A stretch of 59,722 nucleotides of DNA. Origin: Aquitalea aquatica (GTDB lineage Bacteria > Pseudomonadota > Gammaproteobacteria > Burkholderiales > Chromobacteriaceae). A model generated the notes under the pieces. That model did not search any database. It saw only the letters and a program-made list of their open reading frames with translations, and had not been told where the DNA came from. A program made the translations under genes and the position numbers. Where the stretch lies: assembly GCF_013911085.1 (NCBI RefSeq), contig NZ_JACERN010000037.1, positions 1 to 59,722 of the forward strand, in the 5' to 3' direction. The first letter of the stretch is position 1. Every line of letters begins with the position of its first letter. Shown piece after piece: positions 19,546 through 28,568 of this stretch.

Positions 19546-20310
19546 ATGAATAAACCCCAAGTACCTGATTTTCTGAAAAACATTCGTGTGGTGTTGGCCC
19601 GGCCCAACCATCCGGGCAATATCGGCTCGGCCGCCCGTGCCATGAAAACCATGGGCCTGACCCGGCTATATCTGGTGGAACCCAAGGTGTTTCCCAGCGA
19701 TGAGGCCAATGCGCTGGCTTCCGGTGCGGTGGATGTGCTGGAGAGCGCGACCGTGGTGTCCAGCCTGGCCGAGGCCCTGAGCGATGTCACCGTGGCCTGC
19801 GCGCTGACCAGCCGCCGCCGCGAGCTGACCACGCCCTTGTCCACTCCGCGTGAAACCACGCCAGAACTGGTGGCCCGTGCCCGTGATGGCGAACAGGTGG
19901 CGCTGGTGTTCGGCAATGAAACCTTCGGCCTGTCGATTGAAGAAGTGGAACAGTGCAACCGGCTGGTCACCATCCCCGGCAATCCGGATTATTTCTCGCT
20001 CAATCTGGCCATGGCCGTGCAGGTGATGACCTACGAGCTGTTCAGCCATACCGGTGTGGATGTGGAATACCTGCGCCCGGAAAGCGAAACCGCCAGCCTG
20101 GGCGAGGTGGAAGGCTTCTGCCAGCATCTGGACCAGACCATGGATGCCATCGGCTATTACCGCCGCCGCAACAGCGAACGCCTGATGCGCCGCATGCGTG
20201 CGCTGTTCAATCGTTCCGGCATGCTGCGCGACGAGGTGGACATCCTGCGTGGCCTGATGAAACAGATCCAACGCGTGGCAGATGGCCATGAGCACGACGG
20301 CGAAGCCTGA
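19546..20310 (+). CDS. trmJ: tRNA (cytidine/uridine-2'-O-)-methyltransferase TrmJ
   Basis: A 254-residue SPOUT methyltransferase modifying position 32 of tRNAs with S-adenosylmethionine. The N-terminal RPNHPGNIGSAARAMKTMGL motif binds RNA and cofactor. The knot region has ALVFGNETFGLS and IPGNPDYFSLNLAMAVQ, where the trefoil-knot glycine-rich loops lie. The C-terminal ~80 residues form the helical extension typical of TrmJ. ATG 19546 is preferred; GTG 19534 in frame is an alternative. The end overlaps the next gene by 23 nt. Confidence 0.93.
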   Translation: MNKPQVPDFLKNIRVVLARPNHPGNIGSAARAMKTMGLTRLYLVEPKVFPSDEANALASGAVDVLESATVVSSLAEALSDVTVACALTSRRRELTTPLSTPRETTPELVARARDGEQVALVFGNETFGLSIEEVEQCNRLVTIPGNPDYFSLNLAMAVQVMTYELFSHTGVDVEYLRPESETASLGEVEGFCQHLDQTMDAIGYYRRRNSERLMRRMRALFNRSGMLRDEVDILRGLMKQIQRVADGHEHDGEA

Positions 20311-21223
20311 GCGCGGTTTTCATCTCCCTTACACGCAGCCGGCGCTGCGTGATCTGGCTTTTCTGCTAATCTCGCCTGCGCCCTGGAATAGTGGCCGCAA
20401 TCTCTCGCCCGCGCAGTTGCTGGGGGAGCAGGGCGAGGCTCTGCTGGCGGCGCTGGAGCAAGACCCCACGCCGCTTGTCCACTGGCTGGCGCAACAGCCT
20501 TGCCAGCGGCTTGGCCACTATGCCGAACGCCTGCTGGCTTTCTGGTTCCGGCTGGCTCCGCATATCGAACTGGTGGCGGCCAACCTGCCAGTGCGTGACT
20601 CCGCCGGCCGCACCATTGGCGAATTCGATTTCCTGATCCGGCTGGATGGCGTGCCGCTGCATGTGGAAACCGCCAGCAAATTCTATCTGCAACTGGGGCA
20701 TGGCCCGGACACCCTGGTTGGCCCCAGCCTGCGCGATGCCTGGCCGCTCAAGGCCGCCAAATTACAGGAACAACTGCAACTGGCCCGTCATCCAGCGGCT
20801 GCCCGCGTCTTGCCGCCCGGTTTTGCTGGCTGTGCCAGTGTGGCGCGACTGGCGGGCTGGTTTTTCTATGCCGATGTGCCGACCACTCTGCTAGCCCCTC
20901 TGGCTGAGGATCAACTGCAAGGCTGGATCAGTCCGCTGCAGCAGCCCTGGCCAAGCTTTTCCAGCGGTGGACGCTGGATATGGCTGTCGCGGCTGGGCTG
21001 GTTGGCCCCGGCGCGGGTGGCGCAAGGTGCGGTACGTGAGCAGGACAGCCTGCGCCAAGAGCTGTTGCAGGCGGCGGTGCCGCAGCTGGTGGCCGAATTG
21101 CTGCCAGTGGGCGATGGTTGCTGGGAGGAGGTGGCGCGCGGCTTTGTGGTGCCACCAGGCTGGCCGCAGCAGGAGCGGCTGCAGGATTTGCTGGCCACGA
21201 TTGATGGCAGGCCCGCTCCATGA
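20288..21223 (+). CDS. DUF1853 family protein
   Basis: A 311-residue cytoplasmic protein of the uncharacterised DUF1853 family. Its marker is the central GEFDFLIRLDGVPLHVE stretch at about residues 105-121, which resembles a PD-(D/E)xK-like nuclease core (acidic residue, strand, E-x-A/S-x-K seen as HVETASKFYL). That structural guess is mine and is not established. It overlaps the end of trmJ and its stop overlaps the flavodoxin start, so the three form one operon. An ATG at 20282 is the alternative start. Confidence 0.82.
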   Translation: MSTTAKPERGFHLPYTQPALRDLAFLLISPAPWNSGRNLSPAQLLGEQGEALLAALEQDPTPLVHWLAQQPCQRLGHYAERLLAFWFRLAPHIELVAANLPVRDSAGRTIGEFDFLIRLDGVPLHVETASKFYLQLGHGPDTLVGPSLRDAWPLKAAKLQEQLQLARHPAAARVLPPGFAGCASVARLAGWFFYADVPTTLLAPLAEDQLQGWISPLQQPWPSFSSGGRWIWLSRLGWLAPARVAQGAVREQDSLRQELLQAAVPQLVAELLPVGDGCWEEVARGFVVPPGWPQQERLQDLLATIDGRPAP

Positions 21224-21678
21224 AACGGTTGCTGATTGTCTACGCCAGTCAGACTGGCCACACCCTGCAACTGGTCGATGCCTTCTGTCAGCCGCTATTG
21301 CCACTGTGCGCAGAGCTCAGCATCAGCCGCCTCTCAGCAGACTCGGCTGATCTGGATGACTTGCTGGTAGCTGATGCCATCGTGCTGGCAACGCCGGAAA
21401 ACTTCGGCTATATGGCGGGTAAAATGAAAGATTTTTTTGATCGTACCTATTACCCGGCGCAGGGGAAAACCGAAGGGCTACCCTACCTGATGCTGGTATC
21501 AGCGGGCACGGATGGTTTGGGGGCGATCCAGGCCATGCGACGCATTGCTTGTGGTTATGGCTGGAAGGAAGTCTTGCCGCCCTTGCTGGCCCAGGGTGAG
21601 GTATCGCCGCAGCATCGAGAACAGGCAATCGAGCGGGGAGACATGCTGGCTGCGGGCTTGCTGGTGGGGCGCTGGTGA
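21220..21678 (+). CDS. Flavodoxin-like NAD(P)H-dependent oxidoreductase family protein
   Basis: A 152-residue flavodoxin fold. LLIVYASQTGHTLQLVDAF at the N-terminus is the FMN phosphate-binding loop (T/S-x-T-G). ATPENFGYMAGKMKDFFDR matches the second flavin-contacting region of the NADPH-dependent FMN reductase/flavodoxin_2 group. It starts within the DUF1853 stop (ATGA), so it is the last gene of the trmJ operon. Its electron partner is unknown. Confidence 0.85.
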   Translation: MKRLLIVYASQTGHTLQLVDAFCQPLLPLCAELSISRLSADSADLDDLLVADAIVLATPENFGYMAGKMKDFFDRTYYPAQGKTEGLPYLMLVSAGTDGLGAIQAMRRIACGYGWKEVLPPLLAQGEVSPQHREQAIERGDMLAAGLLVGRW

Positions 21679-21754
21679 GCGTCTGACAAGGGTTTAGCCG
21701 ACCGGACTAGGTCTTCAGACGAATGGTCGGCACTGCCAGTAGTGCGCAATATGC

Positions 21755-21796
21755 AAAAAACACCGCAGGCTGTCTGGAAACAGGCTGCAGTGTTCT
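21755..21796. terminator. Convergent terminator between trmJ operon and fnr
   Basis: AACAC-c-GCAG-g-CTGT and ACAG-g-CTGC-a-GTGTT form a stem with matched single-base mismatches, with A residues on the left and TTCTT on the right. Confidence 0.7.
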
Positions 21797-21811
21797 TGGT
21801 TTCCTGCTGCT

Positions 21812-22558
21812 TCAGACGCCGTTGGCGTGGGTGCAGCCGGCAATCAGGTCTTTCAGTGCGTCGGCCTTGATCAGCTGGATGTGCTTGTGATCAACACTCA
21901 GCCAGCCCTGCTGCTGGAACTTGGACAGCGTACGGCTGACGGTTTCCAGTTTCAGGCCGAGGAAGCTGCCGATTTCCTCACGGCTCATGCGCAGGATGAA
22001 ATCGTTGGCGGCAAAGCCGCGCGTGGACAGACGTTGCGACAAATTGAGTAGGAAGGCGGCCAGGCGTTCTTCCGCCTTCATATTGCCCAACAGCAGCATG
22101 ACATTCTGATCGCGTACGATTTCGCGGCTCATCAGCCGGAAAAAGTGGTGCTGCAGGCTGGGAATGTCGCGCCCCAGGCTTTCCATGCGGTTGAAGGGCA
22201 GCTCGCAGACTTCGCTGTCTTCCAGGGCAATGGCGTCGCAGCCATGCACATTGGACGAAATGCCATCGAGGCCCATCAGTTCGCCGGACATCAAAAAGCC
22301 GGTGACCTGCTCGCGACCGTCCTGACTGGCGACGCTGGTTTTGAAGAAACCGGTACGCACTGCGAACAGGGACTTGAAGCCCTCGCCGCTGCGGAACAGG
22401 TACTCGCCGCGCTTGAGGCGGCGGCTCTGACGGATCACGGCATCCAGCTGCGTCATTTCGTCGCGGTTCAACCCGATGGGCAGGCAGAGTTCGCGCAGGC
22501 TGCAGTTGGAGCAGGACACCTTCAGTGCGTGAATAGTGTGTTGGTTTTGGTCAGACAT
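21812..22558 (-). CDS. fnr: FNR/ANR-type oxygen-responsive regulator
   Basis: A 248-residue Crp/Fnr regulator that holds an oxygen-labile [4Fe-4S] cluster. Cys16, Cys19 and Cys25 (SCSNCSLRELC) and Cys107 (NVHGCDAI) are the four expected ligands. The cyclic-nucleotide-like fold follows. The helix-turn-helix near the C-terminus has ETVSR, whose Glu, Ser and Arg read TTGAT half sites. ATG 22558 is chosen because the Cys motif begins right after it; a longer frame to 22759 would run into hemN. FNR boxes are seen at its own promoter region and at the cyd promoter. Confidence 0.95.
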   Translation of the reverse strand: MSDQNQHTIHALKVSCSNCSLRELCLPIGLNRDEMTQLDAVIRQSRRLKRGEYLFRSGEGFKSLFAVRTGFFKTSVASQDGREQVTGFLMSGELMGLDGISSNVHGCDAIALEDSEVCELPFNRMESLGRDIPSLQHHFFRLMSREIVRDQNVMLLLGNMKAEERLAAFLLNLSQRLSTRGFAANDFILRMSREEIGSFLGLKLETVSRTLSKFQQQGWLSVDHKHIQLIKADALKDLIAGCTHANGV

Positions 22559-22588
22559 CGAGTGTTTTGTACAACCCTGTAAAGAAGC

Positions 22589-22602
22589 TTGACCCTTGTC
22601 AA
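22589..22602. promoter_or_regulatory. FNR-type box between divergent fnr and hemN
   Basis: TTGAC-CCTT-GTCAA is a perfect 5-bp inverted repeat with the FNR N4 spacer and one symmetrical change from TTGAT-N4-ATCAA. Its centre is 75 bp upstream of the hemN ATG and 37 bp upstream of the fnr ATG. It fits class II activation of hemN and autoregulation of fnr. Confidence 0.65.
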
Positions 22603-22670
22603 AGCGGAATTCACACGTTTTCCGCAAATTTACCAGTCCACCTGACGTTTGACTATCAATACCCGACGAC

Positions 22671-24077
22671 ATGCACACCACCCATCCGTTTTCGCCCACC
22701 CACTGTGAGTTCGACCGAGCGTTGATCGAACGTCTTGATGGCTCTGGCCCAAGATACACTTCTTACCCGACTGCCGACCGGTTTACCCCGGCGTTTGGCG
22801 AGAAGGACTATAAACACTGGCTGAAGCAACGCCACCTCGGCATGCATCAGAACGCAATATCATTGTACGTTCATATACCGTTCTGCAACACGGTATGTTA
22901 CTACTGCGGCTGCAACAAGATCATCACCAAAGACAAAAGCCGCGCTGATCGTTACCTCGACTATCTGGAAAAAGAGATCAAGCTGGTTGCGGCTTCATTG
23001 GGCTGTCGCGAAAAGCTGATCCAGCTGCATTTCGGCGGTGGTACCCCCACCTTCCTGTCTGATGAACAGCTGGACCGGTTGATGGGCATGCTGCGCACTC
23101 ACTTCGAATTTTTGCCGGAGGGAGAATATTCCATCGAGATCGATCCGCGCAAGGTCGGTCGCGATACCGTGCACCATCTGGCACGTCTTGGTTTTAATCG
23201 CATGAGCGTGGGTATTCAGGATTTCGACCCGCAGGTACAACAGGCGGTTAATCGGGTGCAGAGCGAAGCCGAGACCATGGAAGTGATCGATGCTGCCCGC
23301 GAGGCGGGCTTCAAATCGGTCAGTGTGGACCTGATCTACGGACTGCCGCTGCAGACGCGTGCATCGCTGAAAGCCACGCTGGACAAGGTGATTGCCATCA
23401 GCCCGGACCGGCTGGCGCTGTACAACTATGCCCACCTGCCCACGGTGTTCATGCCGCAGCGGCGCATCAATGAAGCGGATCTGCCGGCCGCCAGCACCAA
23501 GCTGGACATCCTGCAGGACGCGGTCAAAAGCCTGGCGGATGCCGGCTATGTATTTATCGGCATGGACCACTTTGCCAAGCCGGAAGACGACCTGGCCATC
23601 GCCTTGCGTCAGGCCCGCCTGCAGCGCAATTTCCAGGGCTATTCCACTCATGCCGACTGCGACATGATCGGCCTTGGGGTATCGTCCATTGGCAAGGTTG
23701 GCCCCTGTTACAGCCAGAACGAGAAAGACCTGGACAGCTATTACGCGGCGCTGGACGAAGGCCGCCTGCCGGTGATGCGCGGCATGGTGCTGGACCAGGA
23801 CGACATCCTGCGCCGTGGCATTATTCAGGCGCTGATGTGCCGCTTCTCGCTATCGGTGGAGGCCATCGAGCAGGTGCACGGTATCAATTTTGCCGAATAT
23901 TTTGCCGCCGAACTGCCGGCCATCCGTGAATATCACAAGCTGGGCTTGCTGACTTTTGACGGTGATTTCCTGATGGTGGAGCCCAAGGGGCGTTTCTTGA
24001 TCCGCAATATCGCCATGTTGTTTGACCGCCATTTGCGCGAACGTGAAACCAAGGCGCGTTATTCCAAGACGATTTGA
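22671..24077 (+). CDS. hemN: Oxygen-independent coproporphyrinogen III oxidase
   Basis: A 468-residue radical SAM enzyme converting coproporphyrinogen III to protoporphyrinogen IX without oxygen. HIPFCNTVCYYCGCN carries Cys72, Cys76, Cys79 for the [4Fe-4S] cluster and Cys81, the exact HemN pattern. The SGPRYTSYPTADRF N-terminal segment is the HemN trip-wire region, which separates it from HemW. Expression under low oxygen by the divergent FNR through the box at 22589 is expected. Confidence 0.96.
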   Translation: MHTTHPFSPTHCEFDRALIERLDGSGPRYTSYPTADRFTPAFGEKDYKHWLKQRHLGMHQNAISLYVHIPFCNTVCYYCGCNKIITKDKSRADRYLDYLEKEIKLVAASLGCREKLIQLHFGGGTPTFLSDEQLDRLMGMLRTHFEFLPEGEYSIEIDPRKVGRDTVHHLARLGFNRMSVGIQDFDPQVQQAVNRVQSEAETMEVIDAAREAGFKSVSVDLIYGLPLQTRASLKATLDKVIAISPDRLALYNYAHLPTVFMPQRRINEADLPAASTKLDILQDAVKSLADAGYVFIGMDHFAKPEDDLAIALRQARLQRNFQGYSTHADCDMIGLGVSSIGKVGPCYSQNEKDLDSYYAALDEGRLPVMRGMVLDQDDILRRGIIQALMCRFSLSVEAIEQVHGINFAEYFAAELPAIREYHKLGLLTFDGDFLMVEPKGRFLIRNIAMLFDRHLRERETKARYSKTI

Positions 24078-24125
24078 TGCACTGATTGCTGTTTTTCCAA
24101 GGGGAAACCCTGAAAAAAACCGTGA

Positions 24126-24153
24126 AAAAAAGCCCGCGCACAGCGGGCTTTTT
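24126..24153 (+). terminator. Terminator of hemN
   Basis: AAAAGCCCGC, GCACA loop and GCGGGCTTTTT, a 10-bp stem with a T-run, 50 nt past the hemN stop. The A-run before it means it could also serve the convergent nsrR. Confidence 0.92.
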
Positions 24154-24197
24154 GTTTGAAAAGTGATGGTTTTTTACAACAGATTGGCGTGCTTCGC

Positions 24198-24668
24198 TCA
24201 GCCTTCTACGGCGTCCTCCGGCAAGGAGGGCGGATTTTGCTGTCTGTGCAGCCGAATAATCGCCTCTCCGGTGGGGCTGGCGACGATATCGCGCAGGGTA
24301 TATCCATCAAGAGCTGTAAAAAAGGCTTGTAAGCCGATATCCAGTGCCGATTTGAGACGGCAATCCTGGCGTAATGCGCAAGGGGGCGTGGCACAGTCGA
24401 TCAGGGCGGCATTGCCCTCCAGCGTGCGAATGATGCCACCCAGCCGGTAATGCTCCGGCGGCTGTGCCAGTGCCAGGCCGCCACCCTTGCCACGGCTGGT
24501 CAGCAGCCAGCCTTGCTGCCCCATGAAATGCACCACTTTCACCAGATGATTGCGCGATACGGCAAAGCGCTCGGCGATTTCGCTGATGGTAACGGCCTGT
24601 GCGCGATCTCGATGTGTCAGGTACATCAGCACGCGCAGTGCCAGATCGGTAAAACGGTTCAGTTGCAT
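24198..24668 (-). CDS. nsrR: Nitric-oxide-sensing Rrf2-family repressor NsrR
   Basis: A 156-residue Rrf2 regulator. The N-terminal winged helix is MQLNRFTDLALRVLMYL through HLVKVVHFM. Cys92, Cys97 and Cys103 have the C-x4-C-x5-C spacing of NsrR, which ligates an Fe-S cluster that nitric oxide destroys. It lies 89 bp downstream of hmp on the same strand, so hmp and nsrR probably form an operon. Two NsrR-type operators precede hmp. Confidence 0.92.
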   Translation of the reverse strand: MQLNRFTDLALRVLMYLTHRDRAQAVTISEIAERFAVSRNHLVKVVHFMGQQGWLLTSRGKGGGLALAQPPEHYRLGGIIRTLEGNAALIDCATPPCALRQDCRLKSALDIGLQAFFTALDGYTLRDIVASPTGEAIIRLHRQQNPPSLPEDAVEG

Positions 24669-24757
24669 GGGCGGGATGGGTAAAGGCGGTGCCGCGCAGG
24701 ATACTCCGCACGGCCCACCCTCACAATGCGCTGCGGCAAACCCCGTGCATCTGGCAA

Positions 24758-25981
24758 TCAGTCACCGGCCATGGCGTTGGAGCCGAATACTTCCATGTGG
24801 ATGCGTGTTGCTGGCACACCGCTGGCACGCAGCTGTGTGCGTTGCTGCTGCATGAAGGCTTGCGGGCCACACAGGTAGTAGTCGGCATCGGTCAGCAGGG
24901 CATGTTCACGGATGGCTTCGGCATCGATGCGGCCGGCACGCTGGTAGTCTTGGCCCAGTCGGTCTGCATCTTGCGGGCATTCATAAAATACTGTGCTGGC
25001 CAGCGCCGGGTGCTGTGCCGCCAGTTGGCCGACTTCCTGTTTCATGGCATGGACCTGGCCGTGCCGTGCGGCATGCAGGTAGCGGATGGGGCGCTGACTA
25101 CCGCTTTCCAGCAGGTGCTTGAGCATGGACAGCAGGGGAGTTTGGCCCACTCCGGCGCTGATCAGCACTACCGGGGTCGCGCGATCCTGATGCAGTACGA
25201 AGTCACCGAAGGGCGGCGACACCTGCAGGATGTCGCCTTCTTTCAGTTCGGCATGCAACTGGCCGGATACCTTGCCTGCCGGGGCTTCCCCTTGTGCTGC
25301 TTCGCGCTTGACCGAAATGCGCAGCCAGTCTTTGCCGGGAGCATCGGACAGGCTGTATTGGCGCGGCTGGCTCAGGCCCCATTCCGGGATAAAGCGCTGT
25401 ACCGATACATACTGACCGGGCTGGAAGTCTGGCAGCGCGCCACCATCGGCGGGGTGCAGATAGAAGGAGGTGATTTCTGCACTTTCCTGCTGCTTGTTCA
25501 CCACCCGGAACGGCCGCCAGCCGCTCCAGCCGCCAGGCTGGGTGGCAGCGCGCTGGTACAGGCTGTTTTCCAGATTGATCAGCAGATCGGCCAGTTGCTG
25601 ATAGGCCGCGGCCCAGGCTTCCAGCAGGCTGTCCGGAGCGGCTTCTTCGCCCAGAACCTCGCGGATGGACGCCAGCAGATGCTTGCCAACAATCGGGTAG
25701 TGCTCGGCACGGATGCCCAGGCTGGTGTGCTTGTGGGCTACCCGCTCCAGTACCGGCAGCAGTACCTCGGGGGCATCGATATGTTCGGCGTAGGCTGCTA
25801 CGGCCATGGCCAGGGCTTGTTGCTGCTGGCCGGCATGCTGGTGGCCTTGGTTGAAGATGTTTTTCAGCTCTGGATTGTGCTGGAACATGCGTTGGTAAAA
25901 ATGGCTGGTCAGCAGTACTCCATGCTGTTTCAGGATGGGAGCCGTGGCTTTGACCAGCTGGCGGGTGGACACGTCTAACAT
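24758..25981 (-). CDS. hmp: Flavohaemoglobin, nitric oxide dioxygenase
   Basis: A 407-residue Hmp that oxidises nitric oxide to nitrate. The globin domain (residues 1-~138) has the proximal His in RVAHKHTSLGI. A ferredoxin-reductase-like FAD domain has RQYSLSD (about 205). The NAD domain has ISAGVGQTPLLSML. The C-terminal LCGPQAFMQ segment is typical. Regulation by NsrR is strongly indicated by the operators at 25993-26015 and 26060-26082. The ATG at 25981 is the family start (MLDVSTRQLVKATAP). Confidence 0.96.
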   Translation of the reverse strand: MLDVSTRQLVKATAPILKQHGVLLTSHFYQRMFQHNPELKNIFNQGHQHAGQQQQALAMAVAAYAEHIDAPEVLLPVLERVAHKHTSLGIRAEHYPIVGKHLLASIREVLGEEAAPDSLLEAWAAAYQQLADLLINLENSLYQRAATQPGGWSGWRPFRVVNKQQESAEITSFYLHPADGGALPDFQPGQYVSVQRFIPEWGLSQPRQYSLSDAPGKDWLRISVKREAAQGEAPAGKVSGQLHAELKEGDILQVSPPFGDFVLHQDRATPVVLISAGVGQTPLLSMLKHLLESGSQRPIRYLHAARHGQVHAMKQEVGQLAAQHPALASTVFYECPQDADRLGQDYQRAGRIDAEAIREHALLTDADYYLCGPQAFMQQQRTQLRASGVPATRIHMEVFGSNAMAGD

Positions 25982-25992
25982 GGCAATTCCTT

Positions 25993-26015
25993 ATGATGTT
26001 TTTAAAATGAATCTT
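25993..26015 (-). promoter_or_regulatory. Second, weaker NsrR-type operator
   Basis: On the minus strand AAGATTCAT...AACATCAT occupies 23 nt with the 11-1-11 NsrR layout, but with mismatches in both half sites. It lies 12 nt upstream of the hmp ATG. Confidence 0.45.
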
Positions 26016-26059
26016 TATTGGCGCGCAGTGCTTTGCCGAACAAATCTTGCTGCTACTTA

Positions 26060-26082
26060 AAGATGTAAAAATAATACATCTT
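26060..26082 (-). promoter_or_regulatory. NsrR operator of hmp
   Basis: AAGATGTA-N7-TACATCTT is a perfect inverted repeat of 23 nt, with symmetry extending to 11-bp arms over 26057-26085. It matches the NsrR consensus (AAGATGC half sites in an 11-1-11 layout) except for the C. It lies 79 nt upstream of hmp. Confidence 0.82.
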
Positions 26083-26248
26083 TAATGATGCGTTGTCATC
26101 GCCAGCATCAAGCGCATCGCGTCGTGAAGAATTTCGGCAATTACTGTGGACTGGGCGCGATGGGGCAGGAATTTTGCACCTATAAATGAAAGGCTTGCCC
26201 ACCATATAAAAGACATAGGGCAAGGCGAATATCCCAGAGGAGTTGTCT

Positions 26249-28195
26249 ATGTTCCGTCTTGTTGCGCGCTGGATGCAGCGCTTGAGTTACCCCACGCGCT
26301 TTGCCGTGATCGGGGCTGTCTTTGCCATTGCACTGGTTTATCTCACCTACGGGCTGTACCGCAGCAATCAGGATAATGTCGATTTCTCCAGTAAGGAGCT
26401 GGTTGGCGTGCAGTACCTGCAGCCGGCGATGAAGCTGCTGCTGACCCTGGAGCAGGCACAGCAGGCAACCGACAAGGCCGCACTTGCCGCCGGACTGGAA
26501 GAGCAATGGCAGCGCATGCAGCAGACGCACCAACAGCTAAACGGGAGTCTGGGGCTGGACAAGGGGTGGGCTGCGCTGGAGGGGGCGTGGCAAAAGCTGA
26601 AAGGCACACCGGAGCTGGCCAATTACCAGGGAATGACAGGTAGCTTGCTGGAGCTGATCGGCATGGCCAGCGATCAGTCGAATCTGACGCTGGACCCGGA
26701 TATCGATACTTTTTATCTGATGGATGCGGTGACAGTGCAATGGCCACACTGGCTGACCCGCACCAGCCAGGCGAATGGGCTGTTGCTGGCCGCCAAGGGC
26801 CAAGCGCTGGGCGGCAGTGGCCGTGATCAGGCCTTGGGCCTGCAACCGCTATTGCATGACAGCCTGCAACGGTTGCAACAGGATCTGGCCAAGGCGGCCG
26901 CTTATAACGCCGCAGTCAAAACCGGCTTTGCCGGCGCGGATGAAAAGCTGGTTGCCCAGTCGGATCTGAATGCCGCAGCACTGGACAAGGCGATTGCCGG
27001 GCAGGGACAGGCCGACAGCGCCCTGCAGGCCGCTTCGCTAGAGGTCGCCGGCCATTTTCAGCAAGTAGCCTTGCAACAACTGGGCAGCCTGCTGGACGCC
27101 CGCATCGGCCGCATACAGTGGCAGCGCGATGTGTATCTGGCTTGCGCTGCTTTTGCCTTCCTGCTGTCTACGTATCTGTTTATTGCGCTATACCTGTCGA
27201 TTACCGCCCAGCTGGGGGGCGAGCCGTTTTATGTGCAGAGTGTGGTGGAGCAGATTGCCGCCGGGCGGCTGGATACGCGTATCGAGCTGCAAGGCAGGGA
27301 TGATTCCAGCTTGCTGGCCGCCATCCGCCAGATGCGCAATCAGCTGCGCGAGACGGTACAGCAACTGGTTGCGACGTCACGACAGCTGGATGGTGCGGCC
27401 CATGACGTGGCGGATGGGGCCAGCCAGGTGGCGCATAGCAGCGATCGTCAGTCCGAGGCTGCTTCCAGCATGGCCGCAGCGGTAGAGGAGTTGAGTACCA
27501 GCCTGGCGGTGAGTGCCGAGCGTTCGGTCGAGGCGCATGAGCTGTCGCGTAGCGCGGTGCAGCAGTCTGGCTCCGGCGCTACGGTGATCCAGGGGGCGGG
27601 GCGCAGCATGGACAGCATCGTGCGCGAGATATCCACCGTATCCGACACCATTCAGGTGCTGAGCAAACAGTCGGAGTCCATCGTCGGCATTGTCGATGTG
27701 ATCCGCGACGTGGCCGATCAGACCAATCTGCTGGCACTCAATGCGGCTATCGAGGCAGCGCGGGCCGGCGAGCAAGGGCGTGGCTTTGCCGTGGTGGCGG
27801 ATGAGGTACGCAAGCTGGCCGAGCGCACTGCGCAGTCCACCATGGAGATCGCCGGCATCGTGCAGCAGATCCAGGGTACGGCGCGCCATGCTGCTGGCAG
27901 CATGAATGCTGGGATGCATACCGTGCAAAGCGGCCAGCAACATGCCCGCGATGCCGGCTCGGCCATCATCACCATCCAGCAGCAGGTTGACCAGGTACAA
28001 CTGGTGGTGGCCGACATCCAGATGGCTTTGAACGAGCAGAGCAATACCAGCCAGGTGTTGGCAAAAAATGTGGAGCAGGTGGCACAGATGTCGGAGGAAA
28101 ACAGCCGGGCGATGAAGGGGACTGCGGAGACGGTGGGGCAGTTGCAGGGTTTGTCCGAGCAGCTCAGTGTGTTGGCGGCGCGCTTTACCGTGTAG
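26249..28195 (+). CDS. Methyl-accepting chemotaxis protein
   Basis: A 648-residue chemoreceptor. Transmembrane helix 1 is near residues 15-36 ([20 protein letters not shown]). A large helical periplasmic sensor domain of about 250 residues follows. Transmembrane helix 2 is near 292-315, then HAMP. The cytoplasmic signalling tip contains [20 protein letters not shown] and [15 protein letters not shown]. There is no C-terminal NWETF-like pentapeptide. ATG 26249 is chosen because AGAGGAG lies 7 nt upstream; a TTG at 26243 overlaps that site. The ligand is unknown and the sensor domain is not recognised. Confidence 0.93.
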   Translation: MFRLVARWMQRLSYPTRFAVIGAVFAIALVYLTYGLYRSNQDNVDFSSKELVGVQYLQPAMKLLLTLEQAQQATDKAALAAGLEEQWQRMQQTHQQLNGSLGLDKGWAALEGAWQKLKGTPELANYQGMTGSLLELIGMASDQSNLTLDPDIDTFYLMDAVTVQWPHWLTRTSQANGLLLAAKGQALGGSGRDQALGLQPLLHDSLQRLQQDLAKAAAYNAAVKTGFAGADEKLVAQSDLNAAALDKAIAGQGQADSALQAASLEVAGHFQQVALQQLGSLLDARIGRIQWQRDVYLACAAFAFLLSTYLFIALYLSITAQLGGEPFYVQSVVEQIAAGRLDTRIELQGRDDSSLLAAIRQMRNQLRETVQQLVATSRQLDGAAHDVADGASQVAHSSDRQSEAASSMAAAVEELSTSLAVSAERSVEAHELSRSAVQQSGSGATVIQGAGRSMDSIVREISTVSDTIQVLSKQSESIVGIVDVIRDVADQTNLLALNAAIEAARAGEQGRGFAVVADEVRKLAERTAQSTMEIAGIVQQIQGTARHAAGSMNAGMHTVQSGQQHARDAGSAIITIQQQVDQVQLVVADIQMALNEQSNTSQVLAKNVEQVAQMSEENSRAMKGTAETVGQLQGLSEQLSVLAARFTV

Positions 28196-28471
28196 TCAGG
28201 CGCAGAGGCGGGTATAACAAGGCAAAGGCCGCTGGGAAGCGGCCTTTGTCATGGGGAGGTGGCGAGAAAAACTGCCAGGTGCGTTGTCCTCACTGTTGGG
28301 TTCGACAGCGTGGGCTGCCGGGGAGTGATCGATCCAGTCCAGCTCATCCAGCTCGGCCAGCATGGCCTGACGGGCGTTCTGGCGCAGGCCGGAACGGCTG
28401 TTGCGGTGGGCGCCACCCTTTTTCAGCAAGGGTGAGCAGGCGTAGGGATTACGCGGTTTCACGGTGTGCAT
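28196..28471 (-). CDS. Small basic protein with NP-x4-PLL-x-KGG-x-H motif
   Basis: A frame of up to 91 residues from ATG 28471 (GGAG 6 nt upstream), starting MHTVKPRNPYACSPLLKKGG and continuing AHRNSRSGLRQNARQAML. This N-terminal pattern recalls widespread ~50-residue basic proteins of unknown function in beta- and gammaproteobacteria. The last ~40 residues look non-conserved, and the frame runs through the terminator hairpin of the chemoreceptor (28224-28248) before stopping next to that gene's stop. The true gene may have been shortened or may tolerate the hairpin. Confidence 0.5.
   Translation of the reverse strand: MHTVKPRNPYACSPLLKKGGAHRNSRSGLRQNARQAMLAELDELDWIDHSPAAHAVEPNSEDNAPGSFSRHLPMTKAASQRPLPCYTRLCA
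28224..28248. terminator. Terminator after the chemoreceptor gene
   Basis: AAAGGCCGCT, GGGA loop and AGCGGCCTTT form a 10-bp stem 28 nt past the stop. The T-run is only three bases. It overlaps the 3' part of the small minus-strand frame. Confidence 0.7.
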
Positions 28472-28530
28472 TTTCATCTCCATGCATGCGGCTGCGGCGC
28501 AGCTGCTGCAGGGCATTGTAGAAAGCACAG

Positions 28531-28560
28531 CGCCACAGTCAAGCTGCAGCGACTGTGGCG
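28531..28560. terminator. Hairpin between betA and the small gene
   Basis: CGCCACAGTC, a 10-nt loop and GACTGTGGCG form a 10-bp stem about 60 nt upstream of the small gene start. There is no T-run. It may help to terminate betA or structure the small gene's leader. Confidence 0.4.
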
Positions 28561-28568
28561 TGTGGGAT

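Noticed and set aside
26192-26224. CTTGCCC...GGGCAAG inverted repeat before the chemoreceptor
   Set aside because: Only 7-bp arms with a 19-nt gap; no match to a known operator, and possibly chance.
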